A stretch of 64,000 bases of DNA from Fodinibacter sp963730365 (GTDB taxonomy: Bacteria > Actinomycetota > Actinomycetes > Actinomycetales > Dermatophilaceae). The notes under the pieces were generated by a model that was given only the letters and a program-made list of their open reading frames with translations, made no database searches and was not told the origin of the DNA. The DNA lies in the NCBI GenBank assembly GCA_963730365.1, contig CAVSRM010000009.1, forward strand, positions 1 through 64,000, written 5' to 3'. Shown piece after piece: positions 47,041 through 56,099 of the stretch (position 1 is its first letter; every line of letters starts with the position of its first letter). The position numbers and the translations under genes were made by a program.

Positions 47041-47499
47041 TCACGCGGTGCGAGGGACGAGCCGGATGACAGGGATCTCCCGGTCGGTCTTCTCCTGGTA
47101 GCCGGAGAAGCGCGGCATCGCGGCGGTGATGCGCTCCCACGCGGCCGCGCGCTCCTGCCCGTGCAGCTGCTCGGCGGCCACGTACGTCACTCGGCCGTCG
47201 ATCTCCATGCGCACCCGGTCGGGGTTCGCGGCGAGGTTGTGGTACCAGGCCGGGTTTCCCAGGGCGCCTGCCGCGGAGGCGACGACGAGGACAGCGCCTT
47301 GCGGGTCGGAGAACCGGGCCAGCGGCGTGGTCCGCTCCTCGCCGGTCCGGCGGCCGATGGTGGTCAGCGTGAGCACGTCCATGCCCATCATCGACCCGCG
47401 CCTACCGGCGACCTTGGCCATCAGCCGGTTGACGAACGCTGTCACCGGGCCGGCCGGCTGACGCGCCCCGCGGGTTCCCTGCGGGTTGTCGAAGCTCAT
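47041..47499 (-). CDS. F420-dependent nitroreductase-family protein (Ddn type)
   Basis: A 152-residue deazaflavin-dependent oxidoreductase. The family signature VLTLTTIGRRTGEERTTPL is followed by VLVVASAAGALGNPAWYHNL and YVAAEQLHGQERAAAWERI. Such proteins use the cofactor F420 to reduce quinones, nitro compounds or mycotoxins. ATG 47499 was chosen because the upstream open frame is antisense to the peptidase gene. It is divergent from the M20 peptidase gene. Confidence 0.88.
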   Translation of the reverse strand: MSFDNPQGTRGARQPAGPVTAFVNRLMAKVAGRRGSMMGMDVLTLTTIGRRTGEERTTPLARFSDPQGAVLVVASAAGALGNPAWYHNLAANPDRVRMEIDGRVTYVAAEQLHGQERAAAWERITAAMPRFSGYQEKTDREIPVIRLVPRTA

Positions 47500-47698
47500 G
47501 TCGTGGCCCTTCTCGTCGTTGCCGCACCGGAAGGCGCCGAATGCCGGGCGCGGGGTCCACGGTACCTCCGCCGCGGCCGCGGCCGTGGAGGTGGAGCGTG
47601 CTGCGTGCCGGGCAGCTGGCGGGGTCGGAACGAGGTCCGCCGAAGACTTTCCGCCGTTCAGTGCTCGACCCCGGGGCCGAGTGCGTGATCCTTGGGCC

Positions 47699-48991
47699 AT
47701 GGCGACGGGCGAGGAGCAGAGGGTGTTGATCGAGCGGGTGGTCGGGTGGGTCGAGGACCACGAGGGCGATGTCGTCGCCGACCTGCAGGAGCTGGTGCGC
47801 GTGCCGAGCGTCTCGGGCACCGAGGAGGAGCACGGCATCCAGCACCTCCTTGCTCGGCGCTTCGCCGACCTCGGCCTCGAGGTGGACCACTGGGAGGTGC
47901 CCCTGACCGACCTGGCCAGCGCCCCGGCGTTCCCCGGCATGGAGGTGGAGCGCGCGCAGGCCTGGGGGCTCGTCGCCGCCCTGCGCGGCCGCGGCGGGGG
48001 CCCCTCGCTCATGCTCAACGCCCACGTGGACGTCGTGCCGACCGGCGACCTGGCCCGGTGGCCCTCCGGGGACCCCTTCGACGGGCGGCTCGAGGACGGC
48101 TCCGTGCACGGGCGGGGGGCATGCGACATGAAGGGCGGACTCGTCGCGGCGATCTGGGCCGCGCGGGCGCTCATCGACCTGGGGGTGCCCCTCGTCGGCG
48201 ACCTGATCCTTGCGGCGGTGCAGGGCGAGGAGGACGGCGGCATGGGAACGTTCGCGCTGTTGGAGCGGGGCTGGCGCGCCGATGCGTGCGTCATCCCCGA
48301 GCCCACCGGGCTCGACATCGCACCCGCGAACGGCGGGTCGCTGACCTTCCGCCTCCGCGTGCACGGGTTTGCGGCCCATGGCTCGATGCGCACGGCCGGG
48401 GTCAGCGCGGTGGAGAAGTTCTGGCCCGTCTTCGGCGCGCTGCGCGACCTCGAGGCCCGCCGCAACGCGGTCGCCGACCCGATCATGGCCCGGTGGGACG
48501 TTCCCTACCCGATCGAGGTGGGGGCGGTCCGCGGCGGTGACTGGGCCTCGTCGGTGCCCGACATCCTCGTCGCCGAGGGCCGCTACGGGGTGGCGCTGGG
48601 CGAGAGCGTCGAGGCCGCCCGTGCCGCCCTGGAGGCAGCGGTGGCCGAGGCGTGCGACTCCGACGCGTGGCTGTGTGACCACCCCGTGGAGATCGACTGG
48701 TGGGGAGGGGTCTTCGCATCCTCACGCCTGCCCGAGGGGTCGACCCTCGCTGACCGGGCCTGTGCCGCGCATGCCTCCGTCTCCGACCGGCCGCAGCAGG
48801 TCTGGGGCGCTCCATACGGCAGTGACCTCCGCCTGATGACCGAGCTGGGCGGAGTGCCCACCATCCAGTACGGGCCGGGCGACCCCTTCCTCGCCCACGG
48901 TCCGCTCGAGCAGGTCCCGGTCGAGGAGGTCCTCACCGCGGCCAAGGCCCTGGCCGTGCTCGCCATCGAGCACTGCGGCCTCTCGACCTGA
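47699..48991 (+). CDS. M20-family peptidase (ArgE/DapE type)
   Basis: A 430-residue metallopeptidase/deacylase. Metal and catalytic residues are in LMLNAHVDVVPTGD (His, Asp) and GRGACDMKGGLVAAIWAARA, with the Glu pair in QGEEDGGMGTF. The dimerisation domain lies around LTFRLRVHGFAAHGSMR, and the final metal ligand in PGDPFLAHGPLEQV. It probably hydrolyses N-acyl amino acids or short peptides. ATG 47699 is preceded by a weak site. Confidence 0.88.
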   Translation: MATGEEQRVLIERVVGWVEDHEGDVVADLQELVRVPSVSGTEEEHGIQHLLARRFADLGLEVDHWEVPLTDLASAPAFPGMEVERAQAWGLVAALRGRGGGPSLMLNAHVDVVPTGDLARWPSGDPFDGRLEDGSVHGRGACDMKGGLVAAIWAARALIDLGVPLVGDLILAAVQGEEDGGMGTFALLERGWRADACVIPEPTGLDIAPANGGSLTFRLRVHGFAAHGSMRTAGVSAVEKFWPVFGALRDLEARRNAVADPIMARWDVPYPIEVGAVRGGDWASSVPDILVAEGRYGVALGESVEAARAALEAAVAEACDSDAWLCDHPVEIDWWGGVFASSRLPEGSTLADRACAAHASVSDRPQQVWGAPYGSDLRLMTELGGVPTIQYGPGDPFLAHGPLEQVPVEEVLTAAKALAVLAIEHCGLST

Positions 48992-49125
48992 CCTGCAGGA
49001 TGACCTTGTCGTGCACGAGTCGCCTCGTGCTGCGGTCGGGTTCACCGGAACCACGCACCAGGGGGGCGCGACGCCGTTGTCGCACCCCCCGGGCGCAGCA
49101 GCGCCGTCGCCCTCGGTCGGACCCG

Positions 49126-50190
49126 TCAGCGTCGCTCGGAGGTGCGGTCCCCGCCCTCCTTGAGGCGCAGGTCCCGGCCCTTGGCGACGTCCGCCTCGCG
49201 CTTGCGCGCGGTCTTCTCGAGTTTGCTGGCGTCGCGGGGAGGGAGTTGGAGGTCACGCTCGGCCTCGATCCCGCCCTCGAGCTGTCTGGTGCGCTCGAGC
49301 TCGGCGTCGACCTCGGCTCCGAAGAGGAGGGCGAGGTTGGTGATCCACAGCCACAGCAGGAAGATCACCACGCCTGCGAGCGAGCCGTAGGTCTTGCCGT
49401 AGCTCGCGAACTGGGTGACGTAGAGCCCGAACGCGAGCGAGGCGAGGACCCACACGACGATCGCGATCCCGGCGCCGACGCTGATGAACCGGAACCTGGG
49501 CTGCTTGACGTTGGGCGTCGAGTAGTAGAGCAGGGCCACGATGACCACGACGACGGCCAGGATGACGGGCCACTTCAGCCAGCTCCACAGGGTCAGGGCC
49601 GTCTCGCCCAGCCCCACGGCATCCCCGGCGGCCTTGGCCACCGGTCCGGACAGCACGAGCATCAGCGCGGCCAGCACGACGAGGAGCAGCATGACCACGG
49701 TGATGGCGATCATGATCGGGCGCAGCTTCCAGAAGGGTCGCCCCTCCCCGATCTCGTAGACGTCGTTCATCGCCCGGCTGAAGGCGGTGACGTACCCCGA
49801 GGCGGACCAGAGCGCGACGGCCAGCCCGAGCACCAGCGCCAGTCCCGCCCCCGGGGAGGACGCCAGGGAGGACACGACCGGCTCCAGCGTGCTGGCCCCT
49901 TGCGTGCCCACCACGTCGTCCAGCACCGGCATCACCGCGTCCACGGTCTTCTGGCTCTGGCCGAGGACCCCCAGCAGGGAGAACACGGCGATCAGCGCGG
50001 GGAAGACCGCGAGCACGGCGTAATACGTCAGCGCCGCCGCGAGGTCCGCGCAGCGGTCGTCGGAGAACTCCCGGTACGCCTTGCGCGCGGTGTAGCCCCA
50101 GCCGCGGCCACTGACCTCGGCGGGGGTGTCCGGCTTGTCCGGCCGCTCCTGCCCGGAGCCCTCGCGCTCATCACGGGTCCGTGCCGTCAC
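49126..50190 (-). CDS. YihY/BrkB-family membrane protein
   Basis: A 354-residue protein with six membrane helices. The family signature is LAAALTYYAVLAVFPALIAV near the start, and TYGSLAGVVIFLLWLWITN marks the late conserved helix pair. The C-terminal 50 residues are highly charged (EKTARKREADVAKGRDLRLK). Function of the family is uncertain; it was once mis-annotated as RNase BN. It is the last gene of the stress operon starting at 51269, overlapping DUF3618 by 4 bases. Confidence 0.85.
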   Translation of the reverse strand: MTARTRDEREGSGQERPDKPDTPAEVSGRGWGYTARKAYREFSDDRCADLAAALTYYAVLAVFPALIAVFSLLGVLGQSQKTVDAVMPVLDDVVGTQGASTLEPVVSSLASSPGAGLALVLGLAVALWSASGYVTAFSRAMNDVYEIGEGRPFWKLRPIMIAITVVMLLLVVLAALMLVLSGPVAKAAGDAVGLGETALTLWSWLKWPVILAVVVVIVALLYYSTPNVKQPRFRFISVGAGIAIVVWVLASLAFGLYVTQFASYGKTYGSLAGVVIFLLWLWITNLALLFGAEVDAELERTRQLEGGIEAERDLQLPPRDASKLEKTARKREADVAKGRDLRLKEGGDRTSERR

Positions 50191-50492
50191 GAACGCCTCT
50201 TCGACCAGTACACGACCAGCGCGCCGACGGCGACGACGACCGCCAGCGGGGCGACGGCACTGGCGACGCGGGCCGGGTCGCCGGACCGCAGCTCCCGGCG
50301 GGACCGGTCGACCTCGCTCAGGACACGCTGCTTGGTCTCCTCGGCCCTGCGCTGGGCGCGCGCCTTGACGTTCACCCGGTCCACGAGCTCCTCGACGGTC
50401 TCGCTCAGCTCCTCCCGGTGGCGCTCGATCTGCGCCTCGATGTCGTCCGGGTCGCTGGACGCGGTGGCCCGCTCCTGGTCAGTGCTGGTCAT
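50187..50492 (-). CDS. DUF3618-family protein
   Basis: A 101-residue protein. The signature DIEAQIERHREELSETVEEL is followed by VNVKARAQRRAEETKQRVL and a single C-terminal helix (VASAVAPLAVVVAVGALVVY) that anchors it in the membrane. DUF3618 proteins commonly sit with DUF1469 and BrkB genes in actinobacterial stress operons. It overlaps both neighbours, so translation is coupled. Confidence 0.85.
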   Translation of the reverse strand: MTSTDQERATASSDPDDIEAQIERHREELSETVEELVDRVNVKARAQRRAEETKQRVLSEVDRSRRELRSGDPARVASAVAPLAVVVAVGALVVYWSKRRS

Positions 50493-50925
50493 GGCTGGCG
50501 TGCTCCTTCACATCGGTGATGTCGCGCTTGACGCTGCGCACGGTGCGCTCGGGCGCTGCCGGAGTCGCCTCCCGTACCTGCTTCCTGCCGAGGAGGGAGA
50601 CGACCCCCGAGACCGCCAGCAGGATGCCGCCGACGATCAGCGCGGCGGCCCACCCGGGCACCACCAGGGCGAGCGCGATGACCGCAGCCGCCACCAGCGC
50701 GCCCAGACCGTAGAGCGCCAGCAGGCCTCCAGCACCGAACATCCCCAGCCCGGTCGCGGCATGCTTCGCCTTCGCGCTGTACTCCGCCTGCGCCAGGCGC
50801 ATCTCGTCCCGCACCAAGGTGCTGGTCTGCTCACTCAACCTCGCGATGAGCTCACCGGTGCCCATGGTGGCCGTGTCGCTCGAGTCGCCCCCGGGGTAGG
50901 TCCCCCTGGGCTCAGTGGTGCTCAC
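50479..50925 (-). CDS. phage holin-like DUF1469 protein
   Basis: A 148-residue protein with a helical N-terminal region (LIARLSEQTSTLVRDEMRLA) and two membrane helices (GAGGLLALYGLGALVAAAVI; WAAALIVGGILLAVSGVVSL), then a charged tail. This is the Holin superfamily III/DUF1469 type that accompanies YtxH and DUF3618 genes. It is not a phage lysis gene. It overlaps the genes on both sides by 4 to 14 bases. Confidence 0.85.
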   Translation of the reverse strand: MSTTEPRGTYPGGDSSDTATMGTGELIARLSEQTSTLVRDEMRLAQAEYSAKAKHAATGLGMFGAGGLLALYGLGALVAAAVIALALVVPGWAAALIVGGILLAVSGVVSLLGRKQVREATPAAPERTVRSVKRDITDVKEHASHDQH

Positions 50926-51269
50926 GTCGCCGCGCCGGAGGAGTTCACGGACTCGAGGCTGCGAAGGGAGTCGTCAGACTGTCCGGTGGCGACCCCGTGG
51001 TCGGCGCTGCGGCCGGGTTCGCCGTCGCTGTGGGGGTCGCTGCCCTTTCCCCCCAGGCGTGAGGGGAGCCGGTCCTTGGCCGCATCCTGGACCTTGGCTG
51101 CCTGATCCTTGGCAACCCCCTGGGCCTTGGTCGCCTGGTCCTGCACCGTGTCGCTGTTCCAGAGGGCGCGGGCCCTTCCCTTGATCTCGCGGTAGCGGTC
51201 GCGTCCAGCGCGGGCGCCGAGAACGTACCCGGCGCCGAACGCAACGGCCATGGTGATCCTGCTCATCAT
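50922..51269 (-). CDS. YtxH-like stress protein, first gene of envelope operon
   Basis: A 115-residue protein. The N-terminal helix ITMAVAFGAGYVLGARAGRD is a YtxH-type membrane segment, followed by an amphipathic region of Ala/Lys repeats (KAQGVAKDQAAKVQDAAKDR) as in LEA- and apolipoprotein-like stress proteins. Two adjacent ATGs (51269, 51266) follow CTTGGAG; the first is chosen. A SigF-type promoter lies 54-79 bp upstream (51323-51348). The operon runs on through DUF1469, DUF3618 and BrkB. Confidence 0.75.
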   Translation of the reverse strand: MMSRITMAVAFGAGYVLGARAGRDRYREIKGRARALWNSDTVQDQATKAQGVAKDQAAKVQDAAKDRLPSRLGGKGSDPHSDGEPGRSADHGVATGQSDDSLRSLESVNSSGAAT

Positions 51270-51322
51270 CGATCTCCAAGTCTGGTGGGGGCGACGGCCC
51301 GTCGCCGCCGCGTTCGCCAGAG

Positions 51323-51348
51323 GTACCCGACCGTGACACGGACTAAAC
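51323..51348 (-). promoter_or_regulatory. SigF/SigB-type promoter for envelope stress operon
   Basis: On the minus strand GTTT (51345-51348) and GGGTAC (51323-51328) are separated by 16 bp. This matches the SigF/SigB consensus GTTT-N14-17-GGGTA(T/C). Transcription would begin about 47 nt before the YtxH-like gene. A SigF-type sigma gene lies 6 kb away in the window. Confidence 0.7.
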
Positions 51349-51403
51349 GGGACCCCCGGAGGTGTGCCCGCGTCCCGCTGCTCGCAGGAGCGCGGCCCCG
51401 CCC

Positions 51404-51800
51404 GGCGCGTGCCGGAGAACTTCGCGAGCCGGGCCGCGGCCTCCTCCAGCCGGCCCACACCCACCGGGGCCTTCACCGGCCAGTACGCGCACGCGGTGCA
51501 GGTCGCCTCGTCCCGGTGCGCTCCCGTGTACCGGTAGAGCAACGGCCCGGCCCCCGGCTCGGCGGTGAGGGCGTCGATGGTCGAGGACATGCGCGGGCCA
51601 CGGTCGAAACCCGAGTGTGACCCCAGGAGCACGGAGGCGTCGAGGTCCTCGGATCCGGCATGAAACGTGTAGGACTGGCGGCGCTCGCTCCAACAGTGCT
51701 GCCGCACCCACGCTCGAACGACCTCCGCCTCTGCGCGCCAGCGATCGCCGGTCCCGATGAGGTGCCCCGCCGCGGCCAGCCTGGCGGCCGCGTCGGGTCG
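51404..51800 (-). pseudogene. glycoside hydrolase 15 C-terminal remnant
   Basis: Only the end of a GH15 glucoamylase-type protein remains: WRAEAEVVRAWVRQHCWSER, then SYTFHAGSEDLDASVLLGS, GFDRGPRMSSTIDAL and PLLYRYTG. The catalytic domain and N terminus are missing, and the frame is joined to unrelated sequence. In several actinobacteria GH15 genes sit beside SDR genes, and the adjoining SDR here is also decayed, so the pair was probably lost together. Confidence 0.55.
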
Positions 51801-51904
51801 ATCGAGTCGACCGGGCACATGAACAGGGGGCCGGCGTCGGACGCGACGAGCCCGATGACGCGGCGCGCCCCTGCCGGGACCGGGCCGGACCTCGTGGCGC
51901 AGTT

Positions 51905-52765
51905 TCACGGATCCCTCGAGCGCTCGAAGACGTTCGAGCCCCAGCGGGGGAGGGGGTCCCTGTTCGTCTGCTGGGACCGCACGGCGGTCTTGGCGAGGTA
52001 CCAGTCGGGCAGGGCAGGGGGCGATGCGGTTGCCCAGCACGGTGTAGGCGGTCGAGATCCCGACCCACATGTTCCGGCGGGGGTGTTCGGCGGAGAACCG
52101 GATGGCTCGGGCGCAGACCTCGGGCTGCACGATCGGGGGCACCGGGCCCGGGTGGTCGGCATCCGGTTGAGGTTCCAGCCGAACTGGGTGGTGTTCACCC
52201 CGGAAGGGTCACCTGTCCGATGGTGACGTGGCTCCCGGTGGCCTTGAGCTCGGTGATCAGCGACTCCGTGAAGGCCTTGATGGCGTGCTTCGCCCCGCAG
52301 TGGGCCGACTTGAGCGGTATGGACCGGTATGCCATCGCGGAGGAGACCTTGAGGATCGCGCCAGGGTCCCGAGCCCGCATGTGCCGCAACGCTGCTCGCG
52401 TGCCGTTGGCTAACCCATGTAGGTTACGTGGGTCATCCGTCGGTACTCCTCGGGGGTGGTGTCCCAGAAGTGGGCCAGTGACCCCGATAACGCCACATGG
52501 ACCCAGACGTCAAGGCGTCCCAGCTCGGCGACGATCCGGTCGGCAGCCCGCTCGACTCCATTCTCGTCGGCCACATCGACCTCGATGACCAGGCAGCGCC
52601 GACCATGACGCTCGACGTCGTCGGCGGCCCCGCGAAGTCCTGCTGCTCCCCGGGCGAGGGCCGCCACGTCGTAGCCCGACCTGGCGAACTCGACCGCCGT
52701 GGCCCTACCGATCCCGGCGGTGCCCCGGTGATGACTGCTACGCCCCGTCTGCTGGAGCTGGGCAC
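51905..52765 (-). pseudogene. decayed SDR oxidoreductase
   Basis: A short-chain dehydrogenase broken by at least four frame changes. Pieces in order are GVAVITGA with GRATAVEFARSGYDVAALAR in a shifted frame, then RCLVIEVDVADENGVERAAD, then GAILKVSSAMAYRSIPLKSA with the catalytic region and HCGAKHAIKAFTE, then VCARAIRFSAEHPRRNMWVG. The catalytic Tyr of the YxxxK motif is replaced (HCGAK), unlike the errors elsewhere in the window, so this gene has genuinely decayed. Confidence 0.7.
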
Positions 52766-52882
52766 GGCCGGTTCATCCTGACGCTCGTCGACTCCGGCAT
52801 CGTGGCCGACGGGGTCACCGTGCCGGCGGCCCTTCTGGTGCGCTACCCGCGGAGGCGGCAGGTCAAAACCCTGGGCTGGTGC

Positions 52883-53176
52883 TCAGTCGATGACCTCGTT
52901 CCGGGGCCGGCTCTGCGGCTCCGGCACGCTGGTGTGCTCCCCGGAGAAACGTGAGACGACGTACGGGTCGCCGCGCGAGATGGCGGAGACCACGGACTCG
53001 AGCCACGTCCCCGGCTGGTCGGCCAGGTCGAGGTCGCGCAGCGTCTTCCTGAGCCGGGCCTCGACCTGTGGGGCGGGATCCCCCTGGCACTGACGGGTGA
53101 GCGCATTGATGGCCTGTTGCAGCTTCAGGTCACGGAGCCGACGCTGGTCGACGTCGGGTGTCGTCTCGTCGTGCAT
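52883..53176 (-). CDS. hypothetical protein, 97 aa
   Basis: A soluble protein from ATG 53176. The N-terminal part looks helical (RRLRDLKLQQAINALTRQCQ), and the C-terminal half contains SAISRGDPYVVSRFSGEHTS. I recognise no family. It lies between the decayed SDR and a GAF-ANTAR gene, with no obvious partner. Confidence 0.55.
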   Translation of the reverse strand: MHDETTPDVDQRRLRDLKLQQAINALTRQCQGDPAPQVEARLRKTLRDLDLADQPGTWLESVVSAISRGDPYVVSRFSGEHTSVPEPQSRPRNEVID

Positions 53177-53285
53177 GATCTCCTTCGTCGGCTCGCCGCG
53201 GACCGAGGGACGGCCACCTGGTGTCCTTGCCCGTGGTGTCCTTGCCCGGTCCGCCGGGCAGCCAAACGTACTGTCGTCCTGCGCC

Positions 53286-54038
53286 TCAGCTACGGGGAGT
53301 CTCGACTCCCGGCTCCAGGTCGCCGTGGGCCACGACGTCCGCGGCGATGTCGGCCAGTTTGCGGTTCGTGTTCTGGCTCACGACGGAGAGGAGGTCGAAG
53401 GACTGTTGTTGGGTGAGGTGGTGGGTGGACATCAGGATGCCCATCGCCGTGCCGATCAGCCGATTGGACTCCAGTGCGCGGGTGAGGTTGTCCACTTCGA
53501 GGCGACCCTTGCTCGCCATGACTGCCACGGCGCCGTGGGTGGCGAGCAGCAGTCCGATCGTCGCGCTCTCGTCATCGAAGGCCTCCTCGTCCCGGGAGAA
53601 CAGGTTCAGCGCCGCGACGGTGTCGTCGTCGCCGAGGTTGAGCCGGTAGGACAGCATGCTCGCCACTCCGAGCTCAGCGGCCCGCCTCCCGAACTCCGGC
53701 CACCTCGTGTCTCGCTTGATGTCGCCGGTGCGGTAGATGGTCGCGTCGAGGGCGGCGTCGACGCACGGCCCGGAGCCCACCTCGTACTGAGCCGCATCGA
53801 CCTCGCGCGCGAGGTGATCGGTGGCCGCAGCGGTGACGAACTGGCCGCGACGCAAGGTGGTGACGCTGACCGAATCAGCGCCCGTCACGCGCTCCCGCGT
53901 GACGGAGACGAGCGACCCCAGCGCCTCGGTCGGCTTGGCGTCGACCTGCTCGCCGAGGTTTGCGAAGGCGGCAGCCAACGACCGGAGGTCGCGTTGGAGG
54001 ACCGCGTTCACTGCCGAGTCGCCGTCAGGACCATTCAC
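53286..54038 (-). CDS. GAF-ANTAR RNA-binding antiterminator
   Basis: A 250-residue protein. The N-terminal GAF domain (about residues 20-165) has a VGSGPCVDAALDATIYRTGD motif that is the family hallmark. The C-terminal ANTAR domain has LTRALESNRLIGTAMGILMS then QSFDLLSVVSQNTNRKLADI. ANTAR proteins bind paired hairpins in mRNA leaders to prevent termination. This one stands apart from the three tandem GAF-ANTAR genes at 57.8-59.9 kb. Confidence 0.88.
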   Translation of the reverse strand: MNGPDGDSAVNAVLQRDLRSLAAAFANLGEQVDAKPTEALGSLVSVTRERVTGADSVSVTTLRRGQFVTAAATDHLAREVDAAQYEVGSGPCVDAALDATIYRTGDIKRDTRWPEFGRRAAELGVASMLSYRLNLGDDDTVAALNLFSRDEEAFDDESATIGLLLATHGAVAVMASKGRLEVDNLTRALESNRLIGTAMGILMSTHHLTQQQSFDLLSVVSQNTNRKLADIAADVVAHGDLEPGVETPRS

Positions 54039-54313
54039 CCTGTCACTCTACGCCAGCCGTTTGCGCCGGCGCTGCCAGGCGTTCGGTCACCACGAAGCCG
54101 TCCCGGTGCAGAGCACCCCTGCGGCGCATGGCCCCCCCGGGCGAGGGGTACACCGTCCCTCGACGACCACCACGACCGAGGAGTGACTGAGGATGCAGGT
54201 AGTTGCGTGGTACAGGAGGGTGACGCCCGGGTCGCCCTCTCCTCACCGTCCCGTGGAGGCCCCTTCCGCCCGTGTTCGCGGGGGCCGCACGACGAGTGCG
54301 TCGTGCTGACACC

Positions 54314-55489
54314 GTGACGCCTCCGAGTCCACGCGACGGAAGCATCACGGTCGCCTCTGTCCCGTCAGGTCACGTCTACGTCCGTCATCTCTCGCCGGCA
54401 AGGGGAGGCGGTGCGGTGCTGCGCCTCGACGACCCACGCCCGTCGGCGGACACGCCGGCCGGCACTTGGTGGCCCCCCCGGATGCTCGACCCCACCTGGG
54501 TCCGCGACCACGGGGACTCCTTCGACCTGATGCACATCCACTTCGGCTTCGATGCGGTGAGTCCGAGGGAACTCGACCTGTTGGTCGGGGCGCTCCGCCG
54601 TCACGGCAAGCCTCTCGTCCTCACGGTTCACGACCTGCGCAACCCGCACCACTCGAGTGCCGAGCTGCACGACGAGCAGCTCGGTGTGCTCGTGGCCGCC
54701 GCGGACGCGCTCATCACGCTGACTCCGGGCGCGGCCCGCGAGATCGAGCACCGGTGGGGCCGCCGGGCGGTGGTACTGCCCCACCCGCACGTGGTGCCGG
54801 AGGAGTGGATCGCCCGACCACGTCCACCCCATGACGGCTTCGTCGTCGGGGTCCACGCGAAGAGCCTGCGGGCCAGCATGGCTCCCGCCGCCGCGGTCGA
54901 CGAGATCTTGAGCGTCCTGGACCGGGTCCCCGACGCGGCCCTGCGCGTGGACGCCCACACCGATGTCATGTTGCCCGGGGGCGCCCGCCACGACGGCACG
55001 CTGGAGCGTCACCTGCGCGGGCTCGCCGGGGCCGGGCGGGTGGACCTGAGGATCCATGACTACTTCACCGACGACGAGCTCTACTCCTACCTCTCCGCAC
55101 TCGACGTGTCGGTGCTGCCGTACCGCTTCGGGACGCACTCCGGGTGGCTCGAGGCCTGCCACGACCTCGGCACCACCGTCCTGGCTCCCGACTGCGGGTG
55201 GTACGCGGACCAACGGCCATGCGTGACCTACCGCACCCTCGGTCGTCCGGCCCGGCCCGGTTCCGTTCCCTCGCTCGGCGAGGCCATCCTCGACGCACAC
55301 GCGATGGGAACGCCGCGGCGTCCGGAGCCGGGTGAGCGCATCCGGGAGAGGGACGCCGTCGCGCGCGCCCACGAGGACGTCTACCGTGCGGTCCTCGGTG
55401 GTTCGGGAGCGGGCACGGAGCGGTCTGCGCGCGAGACTCTGGGGGGACCGAGTGGTACGGTGTGCTCGTCCGCTGCCACGTCGTGGTAG
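54314..55489 (+). CDS. GT-B glycosyltransferase (GT4-like)
   Basis: A 391-residue glycosyltransferase. The N-terminal domain contains DLMHIHFGFDAVSPREL and LTVHDLRNPHHSSAELHDEQ; the C-terminal nucleotide-sugar domain contains VLPYRFGTHSGWLEACHDLG then TTVLAPDCGWYADQ, where GT4 enzymes usually have an EPxG loop. GTG 54314 is chosen; there is no strong ribosome binding site. It is one of four glycosyltransferases in the stress region; the others form an operon at 60140-63110. Confidence 0.8.
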   Translation: MTPPSPRDGSITVASVPSGHVYVRHLSPARGGGAVLRLDDPRPSADTPAGTWWPPRMLDPTWVRDHGDSFDLMHIHFGFDAVSPRELDLLVGALRRHGKPLVLTVHDLRNPHHSSAELHDEQLGVLVAAADALITLTPGAAREIEHRWGRRAVVLPHPHVVPEEWIARPRPPHDGFVVGVHAKSLRASMAPAAAVDEILSVLDRVPDAALRVDAHTDVMLPGGARHDGTLERHLRGLAGAGRVDLRIHDYFTDDELYSYLSALDVSVLPYRFGTHSGWLEACHDLGTTVLAPDCGWYADQRPCVTYRTLGRPARPGSVPSLGEAILDAHAMGTPRRPEPGERIRERDAVARAHEDVYRAVLGGSGAGTERSARETLGGPSGTVCSSAATSW

Positions 55490-55511
55490 CGCGCCCGGTC
55501 CAGCAGCGAGG

Positions 55512-55530
55512 CCTTCCCTGCAAAGGAAGG
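55512..55530 (+). promoter_or_regulatory. hairpin sequestering the ribosome binding site
   Basis: CCTTCC (55512-55517) pairs perfectly with GGAAGG (55525-55530) across a 7-nt loop. GGAAGG is the ribosome binding site of the gene that starts at GTG 55538, so the hairpin would hide it. Such a stem can give translational control by temperature or ribosome passage from the upstream gene. Confidence 0.45.
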
Positions 55531-55537
55531 ACCCACC

Positions 55538-56053
55538 GTGCACAAGGACAGCGCACACACCCTGCATGGGGGCAGCGAGGCGGGCGGTGGCATCGTCACC
55601 GTTGACCGCTTGGATGTCCAGGAGCGCCCAGGGCCCGGCGAAGGGTGCATCATCTGCACGGTGCGTGCCCCCATCGATACCGAATCCGTCGGTCGGGTGA
55701 GGACCCGGATGGCCGATGACCTGATGGCCCGCGGCTTGGGGGAGGAGCTGGTGGAGGACGCCCAGATCGTCGTCACCGAGCTGCTCACCAACGCCTTCCG
55801 CCATGCGCATGCCCTCTCGGACGGCACGATGAGGGTCCGGTGGAAGGTGCGCCCGGAGTCCCTCGAGATCGAGGTCACCGATGGGGGCAGCCCCACGACC
55901 CCGCTGCCTGCGCCGCGTGGGGTGTGGCGTGACAGTGGTCGGGGCTTGCGAGTCGTCCGGGCACTCGCCCACGAGTGGGGGTCCGGCGAGGACCGGACCG
56001 GGCACGTGGTGTGGGCCTGCCTCGGGGGACCGTCGAGGCGGCGTGTGGGCTGA
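55538..56053 (+). CDS. RsbW-like HATPase (anti-sigma factor kinase type)
   Basis: A 171-residue protein with a C-terminal HATPase_c_2 domain. The N box is VVTELLTNAFRHAHA, G1 is EVTDGGSP and G2 is DSGRGLRVVRALAHEW. This is the RsbW/SpoIIAB-like type that binds and inhibits SigB/SigF-type sigma factors or phosphorylates their antagonists. The N-terminal 35 residues are extra. The sigma factor encoded at 56819-57598 is a plausible partner. Its own ribosome binding site lies in a hairpin. Confidence 0.75.
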   Translation: MHKDSAHTLHGGSEAGGGIVTVDRLDVQERPGPGEGCIICTVRAPIDTESVGRVRTRMADDLMARGLGEELVEDAQIVVTELLTNAFRHAHALSDGTMRVRWKVRPESLEIEVTDGGSPTTPLPAPRGVWRDSGRGLRVVRALAHEWGSGEDRTGHVVWACLGGPSRRRVG

Positions 56054-56099
56054 CGCCGTCGTGGCTCGTCGCGGTGCGGAGCGGCCGGCGTCAGTGGTT

